NCBI GenBank assembly: GCA_043807765.1 | Contig: JAZDFQ010000009.1 | Location: forward strand, 1-64,000 | Reading direction: 5' to 3' | Length of the DNA: 64,000 nt | Source of the DNA: Stygiobacter sp043807765 | Lineage (GTDB): Bacteria; Bacteroidota; Ignavibacteria; Ignavibacteriales; Melioribacteraceae | Part shown: one piece after another, positions 53,363-62,217 of the stretch | Layout: every line of letters begins with the position of its first letter | How positions within the stretch are numbered: the stretch's first letter is position 1 | Notes under the pieces: model-generated | The model's input: only the letters and a program-made list of their open reading frames with translations | The model's database searches: none | Told to the model about the DNA's origin: nothing | Translations under genes and position numbers: made by a program

Positions 53363-56300
53363 CGAGAAGTTTTATAATCCTAATATTGATTTCACTTACT
53401 ATTTATCCTCAAACTCAAACTACATTAAAAGATTTGGGAACTTTATCTTCCAAAACATCTACCGCCCCGGGAGTTTTCAATGGTTCGGCTTCATATCAAA
53501 GCTATCTTTATATAGCGGGTCTCGGAAATATTTACATTTATAAAGCCACCGATCCCCAGAATCCCACACATATAAAGACCATACCAATATACAGTGAAAC
53601 AGGAGGCGCACGAAGAGTTTGGACCGGTGAAAAATATCTATTCGTGTATACAGGAGGTAGAATTAAAATTTATGATTTGACAGATCCGGAAAATCCGGTA
53701 TTCAAATCAAATTATCTGACAGGGGAAGACCTTCATAAAGTAAGCGTAAAAGGGAATTACATGTTTGTTTTTTATATGACCGATATTCAAACAGGAAAGT
53801 ACGGCTCATTCGAAATTGTTGATATTACGAATCCTGCAAGCGCGCAGCTTAAGGGCACATATAAACCGGGTAATTATGAAGGGCGAAGTTTTTTCTTTTC
53901 AGAAACCGCAAATAGAGTTTACGTTGCGCATTATAATAACCCCACTAAACAGGGCTTCATAAGGGAAATAGATTATTCAAACCCATCTAATCCTACACAG
54001 GTAAGAGAATTAATTATAACCGGTGCGCCGATTGAAATTTCTGTCAGTGGTACGACTATGTTCATTTTGAAAGATGGCGGATGGCAAGGACCTTCAAAAC
54101 TGGAAGCATATGATTTAGGCATTACTCCAATAACACTGCTGACCTCGCAACAGATTTCTACAGAGAGAGCTTGGGATATGCATATTTATGGAAATTCTAT
54201 TACAACAACCGTGCTTGAAACAAACGGGTTGAAAGATTATACATGGAACAGTATTACCAAGACTTTTGATGCTGGACAACTTTTAAATATCCCATTCGCT
54301 TCACAAATGTCATGGTTTGTTGTTAGCACGCAGACAAGCAACAGTATTAGTAATTTGAAAAAAAAAGCAGGTGGATATTGGGTTTACATCTATTACTATG
54401 TTGTAGAGAAATCCCCGTCAAGCCTTGAAAGCGAAACCTATGGTTACAATACACGGCTGGTTGAAAAAAGAATTTGGGTTGACGAGCCAAATGTAAAAGT
54501 AACATTAATAACTTCTGTATCTCCTGCTGAAGCCTCTGCCGATGGCTGCACAGTTACTCCGGCGGGAACAAATCAATTCGATAAAAATTCAAACGCTACA
54601 TTGGATGCTAGTGCCGGTGCCGGATGGGTTTGGGATAAATGGAGCGGTTCTTTAAGTGGAAGTGTAAAGCCGCAACAATTAAAAATGGATGACGACAAAA
54701 ATGTTATTGGAAATTTTCAACCTATTTTGACTTTAAGTTTAAGCTCACCGGCAGATAATTATCTCTGTTCTCCAGGACAAAATGAAGAGTTGACAATTGC
54801 AACAGCAAATATTTTTGTTGATGGGGTTGATTGGCAGTTAACAGGAATATCATTTACCGCAATAGAAAAATTTAAACCCGATTATACTGAGATCTGGATT
54901 GAATATGCTGGCACTAAATTAAAGGGAGCAATCAGTACGGATGCAAACGGTTATGCAAATTCTTTTTCATTTACACTATCAAAACAAATTGATGAAGGTA
55001 CAACTCTTGCTGTACGATTGTTTCTCAAATATAACTATCCATCCAAATCAACTGAGAGATATATTCCCGCGGCACTCACAGAAGTAAAAAAGTATAAAAT
55101 TAGTATTCATGTAGGGCAGGTAACATGCTCTCCAATACCCGAATCCGCAAAACCAGGAGTAAAGACTCCGGCATATCCGCCAAATATATTTTACTCGAAC
55201 ACACAAACTGTTGCGTCTGTGTGGAATGTAACCAAGAACCCAAACATACCTTTTGCATCAATTAAAGAAGCGGTGGAGAGTGCACAGACTGTTGATAATG
55301 ATTTTATAAAAGTTTGTCCCGGATGGTATGTTGAAAAAGTTACAATTAATAAATCTCTAACAATTTTTTCCTCCGATGGAGCTGAAAAAACAATTATTGA
55401 AGCCGTAAAGTCTACCGAACAATACGGACGCAATGAGATAATTACAGTAATAAAAGGGAATACAAAAATAACCGGGTTTAATTTTATTAATGGCGGATAC
55501 GCAATCCAAATCGGAAGTAAAGAGATAGAGGTTAATGGCTGTGAGATCAACAAAAACTTGACTTCTAAAAACTCCCATGGAGTTGCCATACTAAATGGGA
55601 ACAAAAATTTAGTTCATGATAACATTTTTGATGATGGAGTTTATATCTCTGGCGGAAGTGAAAATATTATAGAGAAAAATACCATAGGCGTATTAGATAA
55701 GAAAACTAATACCGGTGAAGGTCTATCGATTTATGGTTTTAAAAATATTGTAAGGGATAATGTTATTAGTGGTAATGGAAAAGGAATCGTAATTAAATAT
55801 GATCAAAATGAAATTAAGAATAATAAAATTGGGACGAACGCCGAAGGCACAGAAGCCTATCCAAATTATGAGGGTATCACTATAGAAGGGTGTGATAACT
55901 TAATTGAAAACAATTTAATTTCCGGAAACAGAAAGGAAGCAATTTTAATTGAATTTCATGGCAACGGCAATACAATAAAGAATAATATTATCGGAACCAA
56001 TTTTCTGAAAACAGATATACTGCCAAACGAAGGGGGAATCAAATTAGAGCAGGGAATTGAAAACACCATTATCGATGGGAATTTAATTTCGGGAAATCTT
56101 ATGGCAGGAATCGACCTTGGCTGGATGTCAAGAAACAACCAGATAATTAATAATATGATTGGGTCAAATGAAGAAGGGAATACAAAGTTAGTTAATAGTC
56201 TTGGAGTAAATATTCGTAGTGATTCCCGTAACAATTTGATTGAGAACAATGTTTTTGCCTGTAATATTAATTCATTGATGATTACCGGAGATGGAGCCGA

Positions 56301-58194
56301 TAGTAATAAAGTGATTAACAATAAGTTTGGGACAAATAAAGCCGGTACGAAAACTCTCCCTTCGATTGGAGGAATTGCGATTCTCGGTGGTAAAAGCAAT
56401 TTTATTTCCAATAACCTGATATCAGGGCACACACTTGCAGGGATAGCGATTATGTTTGAAAATGCGCACTCAAATACGGTTTCCAACAATAAGGTAGGTG
56501 TAGATGTAACCGGAACAAAATCACTACCAAATGAAGTTGGAATTCTGCTTGCTGAGGGGACCAAAAATAATCTTATTTCGAAAAACTTAGTAAGCGGTAA
56601 TTCATATTTTTCCGCTAATCCTGATGTAAATGATACAAAACGTTATGGAATTTATATTATCGGCAACGGAACTTCATACAATACAATTGAGGATAACATA
56701 TTAGGGCTTGATATTAATCTTTCAAATAAATTATCTAATGATATCGGTATTTTAGTGGCGGATGGTGCTAATAGAAATACTTTTAATTACAATATTATAG
56801 GAGGAAATGTTTTTTGGGGAATTATGTTTAACAGTTTTGCAAGTTATAATACAATGTGGCGCAATTATTTGGGAACAAATAGTACCGGTTCCATAAGGTT
56901 CCCAAATAAAATAGGTGTAGTTCTTCGAAACTCAAATTTTAATACTATCGCAAATAATAAAGTATGGTATAACGAGACGGGAATTTATGAAGAGAATGGG
57001 GAAAACTATATAACAAATAATGATATAAATGAGAATACCGGAAATACCGGAATACATCTTGTAAAATCATTTTCAAAAATTACTGGTAATATAATTACCA
57101 AAGATGAGACAGATGCAATCAAATGCGAAAGCGGTTCGAATCCTACTATTCGGCTTAATAACATTTATGACAACAAGGGTTTCGGATTAGTAAACACAGA
57201 TCCGTCTGTTAAAATAAATGCAACCAATAACTGGTGGGGAACAGCTTCCGGTCCCATCAATAAAACAAATGGAAATATTTCGGCTGGCAATTGGTTATCA
57301 TCAGAAAGTAAATTAACTGTATTGGCGGCAAGAGATACACTTTATATCTCCGAGAATGGTATTGATTCTATGTCTGTATACTGTAATAATTGGGCGAACA
57401 ACAGCGACAAAATAAATATTACTATCAGCTCCGATAAGGAGAGCTGGATTACTAGTTTGAAAAGCTTTACTGTCGATTTAAGCAAAACTAATTCCGGAGA
57501 AAGTAAAATAAAATTTAAACTTCCAGCCGGAATTTCAAATGGGAATAATTCGCGAGTGATTATTAGCGGAGCTTCTCAATCAGATGTCTCGTTGACTTCC
57601 AGAGACACTTTACATGTTGCAGCGTATAAACAGAGACTGAATTTCTTAAGAATCACTCCCGATACAGTTTCTTGTATGCCAGCAGATACTTTAGTCTTCA
57701 GAGAATCAGGATATGACCAATATAAAAATTCAATTCCATCAGTCGTAACATGGAGTGCTAATGGAGGTAAGATTGACCAGAACGGAAAATTTATTGCTGG
57801 TGATAAATATGGACGATACCGTATTTCAGCAACCGGAATAAATGGCTCTGTGATAGCGGAGGCATATGTTAAAATTGGAACAGGAGAATTAACTAGAATT
57901 GAAGAAGAAAAGAAAGTAGAAGAATTACCGACAGAATATTCTCTATCTCAAAACTATCCTAATCCATTTAATCCAACAACTACAATCCGTTTCGCGCTTC
58001 CTAAAAATGAATATGTATCTCTTAAAGTGTATGATATTTTGGGAAGGGAAGTTGCCGCGTTAGTACATGAAGAAAAATTAGCGGGTAAGTACGAGTTTAG
58101 ATTTAATGGTAGTAAATATTCAAGTGGAGTTTATTTTTATCAGTTAAGAGTCGGTTCATTCGTTGAGACAAAGAAATTTGTTTTGATGAAATAA
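53353..58194 (+). CDS. T9SS-exported right-handed beta-helix protein with LVIVD propeller
   Basis: A 1613-residue secreted protein. Signal peptide; LVIVD-type propeller (about 35-300: IYIYKATDPQNPTHIKTI, IKIYDLTDPENPVFKS, FEIVDITNPASAQLKG); a bacterial-repeat/InlB-B-like domain (about 384-455, AGAGWVWDKWSGSLSGS); a beta-sandwich with two cysteines; then a long NosD/PbH1 beta-helix (about 620-1292) with recurring N(L/N)ISGN and IGTNxxGTxxLPNxxGI turns and an NWWGTASGP end motif; a BIG-like Ig domain (about 1430-1515); sorting domain (1526-1613, LSQNYPNPFNPTTTIRFALP). Beta-helices of this type often bind or cleave polysaccharide. No catalytic residues can be assigned. Confidence 0.9.
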   Translation: MLLTRSFIILILISLTIYPQTQTTLKDLGTLSSKTSTAPGVFNGSASYQSYLYIAGLGNIYIYKATDPQNPTHIKTIPIYSETGGARRVWTGEKYLFVYTGGRIKIYDLTDPENPVFKSNYLTGEDLHKVSVKGNYMFVFYMTDIQTGKYGSFEIVDITNPASAQLKGTYKPGNYEGRSFFFSETANRVYVAHYNNPTKQGFIREIDYSNPSNPTQVRELIITGAPIEISVSGTTMFILKDGGWQGPSKLEAYDLGITPITLLTSQQISTERAWDMHIYGNSITTTVLETNGLKDYTWNSITKTFDAGQLLNIPFASQMSWFVVSTQTSNSISNLKKKAGGYWVYIYYYVVEKSPSSLESETYGYNTRLVEKRIWVDEPNVKVTLITSVSPAEASADGCTVTPAGTNQFDKNSNATLDASAGAGWVWDKWSGSLSGSVKPQQLKMDDDKNVIGNFQPILTLSLSSPADNYLCSPGQNEELTIATANIFVDGVDWQLTGISFTAIEKFKPDYTEIWIEYAGTKLKGAISTDANGYANSFSFTLSKQIDEGTTLAVRLFLKYNYPSKSTERYIPAALTEVKKYKISIHVGQVTCSPIPESAKPGVKTPAYPPNIFYSNTQTVASVWNVTKNPNIPFASIKEAVESAQTVDNDFIKVCPGWYVEKVTINKSLTIFSSDGAEKTIIEAVKSTEQYGRNEIITVIKGNTKITGFNFINGGYAIQIGSKEIEVNGCEINKNLTSKNSHGVAILNGNKNLVHDNIFDDGVYISGGSENIIEKNTIGVLDKKTNTGEGLSIYGFKNIVRDNVISGNGKGIVIKYDQNEIKNNKIGTNAEGTEAYPNYEGITIEGCDNLIENNLISGNRKEAILIEFHGNGNTIKNNIIGTNFLKTDILPNEGGIKLEQGIENTIIDGNLISGNLMAGIDLGWMSRNNQIINNMIGSNEEGNTKLVNSLGVNIRSDSRNNLIENNVFACNINSLMITGDGADSNKVINNKFGTNKAGTKTLPSIGGIAILGGKSNFISNNLISGHTLAGIAIMFENAHSNTVSNNKVGVDVTGTKSLPNEVGILLAEGTKNNLISKNLVSGNSYFSANPDVNDTKRYGIYIIGNGTSYNTIEDNILGLDINLSNKLSNDIGILVADGANRNTFNYNIIGGNVFWGIMFNSFASYNTMWRNYLGTNSTGSIRFPNKIGVVLRNSNFNTIANNKVWYNETGIYEENGENYITNNDINENTGNTGIHLVKSFSKITGNIITKDETDAIKCESGSNPTIRLNNIYDNKGFGLVNTDPSVKINATNNWWGTASGPINKTNGNISAGNWLSSESKLTVLAARDTLYISENGIDSMSVYCNNWANNSDKINITISSDKESWITSLKSFTVDLSKTNSGESKIKFKLPAGISNGNNSRVIISGASQSDVSLTSRDTLHVAAYKQRLNFLRITPDTVSCMPADTLVFRESGYDQYKNSIPSVVTWSANGGKIDQNGKFIAGDKYGRYRISATGINGSVIAEAYVKIGTGELTRIEEEKKVEELPTEYSLSQNYPNPFNPTTTIRFALPKNEYVSLKVYDILGREVAALVHEEKLAGKYEFRFNGSKYSSGVYFYQLRVGSFVETKKFVLMK

Positions 58195-58653
58195 TTTTTG
58201 AATTATAATAAGTTTATAAAAGAAGTGCGGCGAAGAGCCGCTCTTCTAAACTCACCAATCACTCTACTTGCTTTCGACTCCGCTCCATTGGACTGACGGA
58301 AAAGGGTTTAATATTCCATACATAAGTTCTGGAATATGTTGAAGAGTTCTGAACAACTTTGCGGTCCGAATCTTTTGTTGCTTTTGCAAGCGAGTGAACT
58401 AATTACTGATACTTGGGCAAAATCGTTTCTGGCACGATGTTGTAGTAAATTTGATGTTTAAATGTTGTTCCCCTTGTGATTTAATATAAGTTGTGGCTAT
58501 CTCACTTTTAACTGGTATACGTCATCATTTTTTTTGCGGTACATAATAAAGGAGGACCTTTTTTATTAGGTAGAGACAGGACAGATGATTTCAAATTTAG
58601 AGATGTCCAATTAATTATATACTTCAGTTTCTACTTCAGTATTTCGTTTAAAA
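58195..58653. other. Gene-free interval
   Basis: Starts with a small hairpin after the beta-helix gene (gcggc 58227-58231 / gccgc 58237-58241) that may act as a weak terminator. A short 'tttcgactccgctccattggac' fragment near 58270 resembles the interior of the element at 44351. No coding frame or RNA gene recognised. Confidence 0.4.
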
Positions 58654-58690
58654 AGAAAAAGCCTTGTAAGCTGTTGTCTTACAAGGCTTT
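58654..58690 (-). terminator. Intrinsic terminator of tRNA-Asp
   Basis: On the minus strand aaagccttgtaag-(7)-cttacaaggcttttt: a 13-base stem with T run, starting 5 bases after the tRNA 3' end. Confidence 0.85.
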
Positions 58691-58694
58691 AAAG

Positions 58695-58768
58695 CGGGGC
58701 CGACGAGACTCGAACTCGCGACCTCCTGCGTGACAGGCAGGCGTTCTAACCAACTGAACTACGACCCC
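58695..58768 (-). tRNA. tRNA-Asp (GTC)
   Basis: Minus strand: acceptor ggggtcg/cggcccc, D arm with agttcagttggttagaacgc, anticodon arm cctgc-ctgtcac-gcagg with anticodon GTC, T arm gcgag-ttcgagt-ctcgt, discriminator G. 74 bases; CCA is not encoded. A terminator follows at once. Confidence 0.95.
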
Positions 58769-58822
58769 TTTCAAATAACGTGTGTAAAAATAGTGATTCT
58801 AACTAATCCAACGCAAGGATAG

Positions 58823-59923
58823 TTATAAATTTTCGCTACCAAAACTAACTCCAACTGCTTTTGCTGTTAAAACAGCTTGGTCTTTCGGCTTTACAAGCTT
58901 TTGTTTGGAAATCGCATCTACAATACGAACGCTTTTGATTTCTGATCCCTTCAATGCAACCATTCTTCCAAACTGGCTTTTCATAACAAGCTCGATAGCA
59001 TTTGTGCCAAATTTGGTTGAGAGTATTCTATCGTAAGGTGTAGGGCTTCCGCCTCGCTGCAAATGGCCGAGAACTGTAGTTCTAGTTTCCAATCCGGTGT
59101 TATCGCTAATCATCTTTGCAACGTATTCTCCAATTCCACCAAGCTGAATAGGATCGGTTCTTTTAATATCCTTAGCCTTTGTTACTAATGCGCCGTTTTT
59201 AGGTTTTGCACCCTCCGCAACACAAACAATACTAAATCTTTTTCCCCGCATATTTCTTTGGGATACTTTTTCATAAACCGTATTCCAGTTGAAAGGAATT
59301 TCCGGAATTAGAATGATGTCTGCGCCGCCGGCAATCCCACCGTTTAAGGCTATCCAGCCGGCATATCTTCCCATAACTTCGCACACCATTACACGGTGAT
59401 GTGCAGAAGCGGTTGTATGGAGTCTATCGAGGGCCTCTGCAACAACATAGACTGCTGAGTCGTGTCCAAAGGTTAAATCAGTAGCTTCAAGATCGTTATC
59501 AATTGTTTTGGGAACGCCTACAATATTCATTCCCATTAAACTCATTTTATGAGCAATATTCATAGTACCATCGCCGCCAATTGCTACAAGAGCATCAAGA
59601 CCCCAGCCCTCATAGTTTTTAAGCGCTGCTTTAGATCGATCTACAATTTTTACCTTGCCGTTCGATTCTTCCGGCCAATGAAATGGGTCTCCTTTGTTAG
59701 ATGAGCCAAGTATCGTTCCTCCCGTTCCAAGAATGCCGGAAACATCTTTGTTGTACAGCTCAGTTGACTTTCCCTCAACTAACCCTTCAAAACCGTCAAG
59801 AATTCCATAAACAGAAATACCATGGTCATGTGCCGGTTTTGTAACTCCTCTAATAACTGCATTCAAACCGGGACAATCACCACCGCCAGTTAAAATTCCA
59901 ATTCGTCTAATCTTTTGTTTCAC
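58823..59923 (-). CDS. 6-phosphofructokinase
   Basis: A 366-residue PfkA-family enzyme converting fructose-6-phosphate to fructose-1,6-bisphosphate. GTG 59923 is chosen (GGAG 6-8 bases upstream); the frame extends 19 codons into the RNase HIII gene without support. Motifs: ILTGGGDCPGLNAVIRG (10-26), IGGDGT (115-120), GVPKTIDNDLEATD (136-149) with catalytic Asp142, and MGRYAGWIA. In E. coli numbering Gly104 is kept (ATP type), while Lys replaces Gly124 (usual in pyrophosphate-type enzymes), so the phosphate donor is uncertain though ATP is favoured. It starts 16 bases after rnhC. Confidence 0.93.
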   Translation of the reverse strand: MKQKIRRIGILTGGGDCPGLNAVIRGVTKPAHDHGISVYGILDGFEGLVEGKSTELYNKDVSGILGTGGTILGSSNKGDPFHWPEESNGKVKIVDRSKAALKNYEGWGLDALVAIGGDGTMNIAHKMSLMGMNIVGVPKTIDNDLEATDLTFGHDSAVYVVAEALDRLHTTASAHHRVMVCEVMGRYAGWIALNGGIAGGADIILIPEIPFNWNTVYEKVSQRNMRGKRFSIVCVAEGAKPKNGALVTKAKDIKRTDPIQLGGIGEYVAKMISDNTGLETRTTVLGHLQRGGSPTPYDRILSTKFGTNAIELVMKSQFGRMVALKGSEIKSVRIVDAISKQKLVKPKDQAVLTAKAVGVSFGSENL

Positions 59924-59939
59924 TTTGTACTCCGTATAG

Positions 59940-60839
59940 CTATAAAGAGTTTTTGATAGTCTTAAAATGAAGTTTTGCATAGTGTTTCAAATGCACGGCA
60001 TCATTTTGAGTTAAGAAATGCTTAAGAAAATTCCGCGCTTTGTCCGATGAACCTTTGGGGAATTGAATTCCCAATTGCTCATGTTTTTCGAACCAATGAT
60101 TGAAAGCATTGCGCGCTAAAATAGAAGCGGCGGCAACACCAACAAAACGTTCGGCTTTTTCTGTATCAATAAATTCAACGTGAGAGAAAGTCTTATCGCT
60201 ATGAATTTCCAAACCGCGATTTCCGAATTTATCCGAGATCACGGTTTTCGCATCTATATCATCGAGTAAATTTCTAATAGCTTTAGAATGACCGAAACTT
60301 AAAAGCTTATTTAAGTTACGATAATTCTCATAAGTTTCATTATAGTTCTCCGGATTGAAGGAGACGATTGAAAATCCATCTTTACAAATCTCTTTAATTC
60401 GTGGTGCGAGCGAGTTAATTTGTACTTCACTCAAATCTTTGCTGTCTCTAACTCCTATGCGATAAAGCTTCTCTTTGCTTTTCTCATCAACATAAACAGC
60501 GGCAATTACCAGAGGTCCGAAGATGTCGCCTTTACCGGCCTCATCGGTTCCAATGTAGGCTGAGGGCTCATCAATTTGTTTATCGTTTAGAACAAGACTC
60601 TGTTGTTCGTTCACCAGACTGTTTACTAACACACAAAGAGAAGAATTCTGATCGCCTTGAATAACAAGCTTCAAACCCTTCTTGCCAAAGTAGAGAAGGA
60701 CTTTTATTTTTTTGCTCTCCTGGACTACATCGAATTCGTAGTTGTAATCTTTTTGCGTTACAGAACTGGCAGCAAGTCCTTCATTAGTGATGATGCTTTT
60801 TAGTTTATTAATTTCTTTGAGTGCGTTTGCTTTATGCAT
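59940..60839 (-). CDS. rnhC: Ribonuclease HIII
   Basis: A 299-residue nuclease that cuts the RNA strand of RNA-DNA hybrids. The N-terminal TBP-like substrate-binding domain (about 1-85) is followed by the RNase H core starting YIGTDEAGKGD (catalytic D99 and E100), then VRDSKDL and the late FIDTEKAERFVGVAAASILA block. DEAGKGD together with the TBP-like domain identifies HIII rather than HII. Same transcript as the phosphofructokinase gene is likely (16-base gap). Confidence 0.93.
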   Translation of the reverse strand: MHKANALKEINKLKSIITNEGLAASSVTQKDYNYEFDVVQESKKIKVLLYFGKKGLKLVIQGDQNSSLCVLVNSLVNEQQSLVLNDKQIDEPSAYIGTDEAGKGDIFGPLVIAAVYVDEKSKEKLYRIGVRDSKDLSEVQINSLAPRIKEICKDGFSIVSFNPENYNETYENYRNLNKLLSFGHSKAIRNLLDDIDAKTVISDKFGNRGLEIHSDKTFSHVEFIDTEKAERFVGVAAASILARNAFNHWFEKHEQLGIQFPKGSSDKARNFLKHFLTQNDAVHLKHYAKLHFKTIKNSL

Positions 60840-60911
60840 GGAAGTAAGTGGAGTGTTGTGGAATTTTTATTGTGAGGTAAATTATTGTAGTCATTTGATG
60901 AAATTGAAAAT

Positions 60912-61976
60912 CTACTTTTTACTTCTGTTATATTTGATGCAAGTTCCTCTTAAAATCAGATCAGTATCAATCACAATGTTCTTGCAAGTGTGATTATCTA
61001 TGTTATTAATATTCTCAATTAATAAGTCCATAGATTTGGCAGCCAGTTTGTCTGTGGGCTGGTTTACACAACTAAGAGGCGGAGATAAAAAGTTTTGAAC
61101 TTCTGAATTGCCGAAACAAATTAAATCAATATCATCCGGAATTTTTAAACCTACTTCTTGAGCCGCAGTATAAACACCAATTGCAGTTGGATATGTTACA
61201 GCTAAAAGAAAATCGGGCAAATTCTTTTCCCGGTAAAGTTTCATGAATGAATCGTAACCGCTTTTTTCTCCGAAGTCTCCTTCGATTACCCAATGGGAAT
61301 TAACTTTTAAGCCATGATGTTTCATCGCTTGCCGGAATCCCAGCATTCTTTCTCTTCCAATGTTGATATTAGTATGACCGGCAAAATGAGCTATTTTTTT
61401 GTAGCCGAGTTTTATAGCATGATCAATAGCTTTATAAGCCGCACCTTTGTCATCAACTGTAACTGTGTTGCAGTCATCCAAATCGGGAATGCGGTCCATA
61501 AAAACTAAAGGAACTCTTCTTTTCTTTGCGGTCTCAAAAATTTCAAAATCGGACGTATCTTGCGACACTGAAATTATAATTCCATCAACACGCATAGAAA
61601 GCAATGCTTGAATCTGCTTTTTTTGCATTTCTGCATTTTCGTGAGACACAGTAAGGAATGCTTGATATTGACGTTCAAAAGCAAAATTGTAAATATGATC
61701 GATAATAGAGCTGAAGAAGTGATGATCAATTTGCGGCAGAACCACACCAATCGTGTTTGATTTTCTAGCGGCTAAATTTCTAGCCATAAAATTTGGAGAG
61801 TAGCCGAGTTCTTCGGCTTTTTTCTTTATTAATTCAGCGGTTGCTTTTGAGATATCCGGATGTCCCCTCAATGCTTTTGAAACAGTAATTGTAGAAACAT
61901 TCAATTTTTCAGCAATATCGTTAAGCGTAATAAGCCTAGGAATTTGTGTAGTATTATTAGTTTTTTTATTCAACAA
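60912..61976 (-). CDS. LacI-family transcriptional regulator
   Basis: A 354-residue repressor-type regulator. An N-terminal helix-turn-helix (about 16-40: ITLNDIAEKLNVSTITVSKA, with the hinge helix FMARNLAARK at ~62-71) is followed by a periplasmic-binding-protein-like sugar domain (IGVVLPQIDHHFFSSIIDHI ... VVFMDRIPDL). The start MLNKKTNN places the HTH normally. The ligand is unknown. It is transcribed divergently from the prolyl isomerase gene, with a 240-base interval that could hold its operator; no clear palindrome was picked out. Confidence 0.93.
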   Translation of the reverse strand: MLNKKTNNTTQIPRLITLNDIAEKLNVSTITVSKALRGHPDISKATAELIKKKAEELGYSPNFMARNLAARKSNTIGVVLPQIDHHFFSSIIDHIYNFAFERQYQAFLTVSHENAEMQKKQIQALLSMRVDGIIISVSQDTSDFEIFETAKKRRVPLVFMDRIPDLDDCNTVTVDDKGAAYKAIDHAIKLGYKKIAHFAGHTNINIGRERMLGFRQAMKHHGLKVNSHWVIEGDFGEKSGYDSFMKLYREKNLPDFLLAVTYPTAIGVYTAAQEVGLKIPDDIDLICFGNSEVQNFLSPPLSCVNQPTDKLAAKSMDLLIENINNIDNHTCKNIVIDTDLILRGTCIKYNRSKK

Positions 61977-62217
61977 AATGCCATAGTTAATTAAAACGAG
62001 TCAGCCGGTAATTGGGCCTTATTAAATCATACTATAATATAAGGAATTAAAGAATAAGCATTTAGAGGCTACACAAGGCGTTTTTGTAAAAAGTTAGGAG
62101 GTCGATAACTCATTTATGTATTTGATTTTAAAGGAGAGGATTTAGTATTTTGACAACAGAATTCAAATCGGGTTGCCTTTCCGATCTTTTGTTATTTGTT
62201 TTTTTGTAACGGTAAAA

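Noticed and set aside
55956..56564. Minus-strand frame of 202 codons opposite the beta-helix gene
   Set aside because: Its length comes from the repetitive codons of the beta-helix turns on the other strand; no domain or start signal.
62131..62210. AGGAGAGG followed by a TTG-started 19-codon frame before the prolyl isomerase gene
   Set aside because: Spacing from the RBS is too long and TTG is a weak start; the frame ends just before the real gene without overlap or recognisable peptide.
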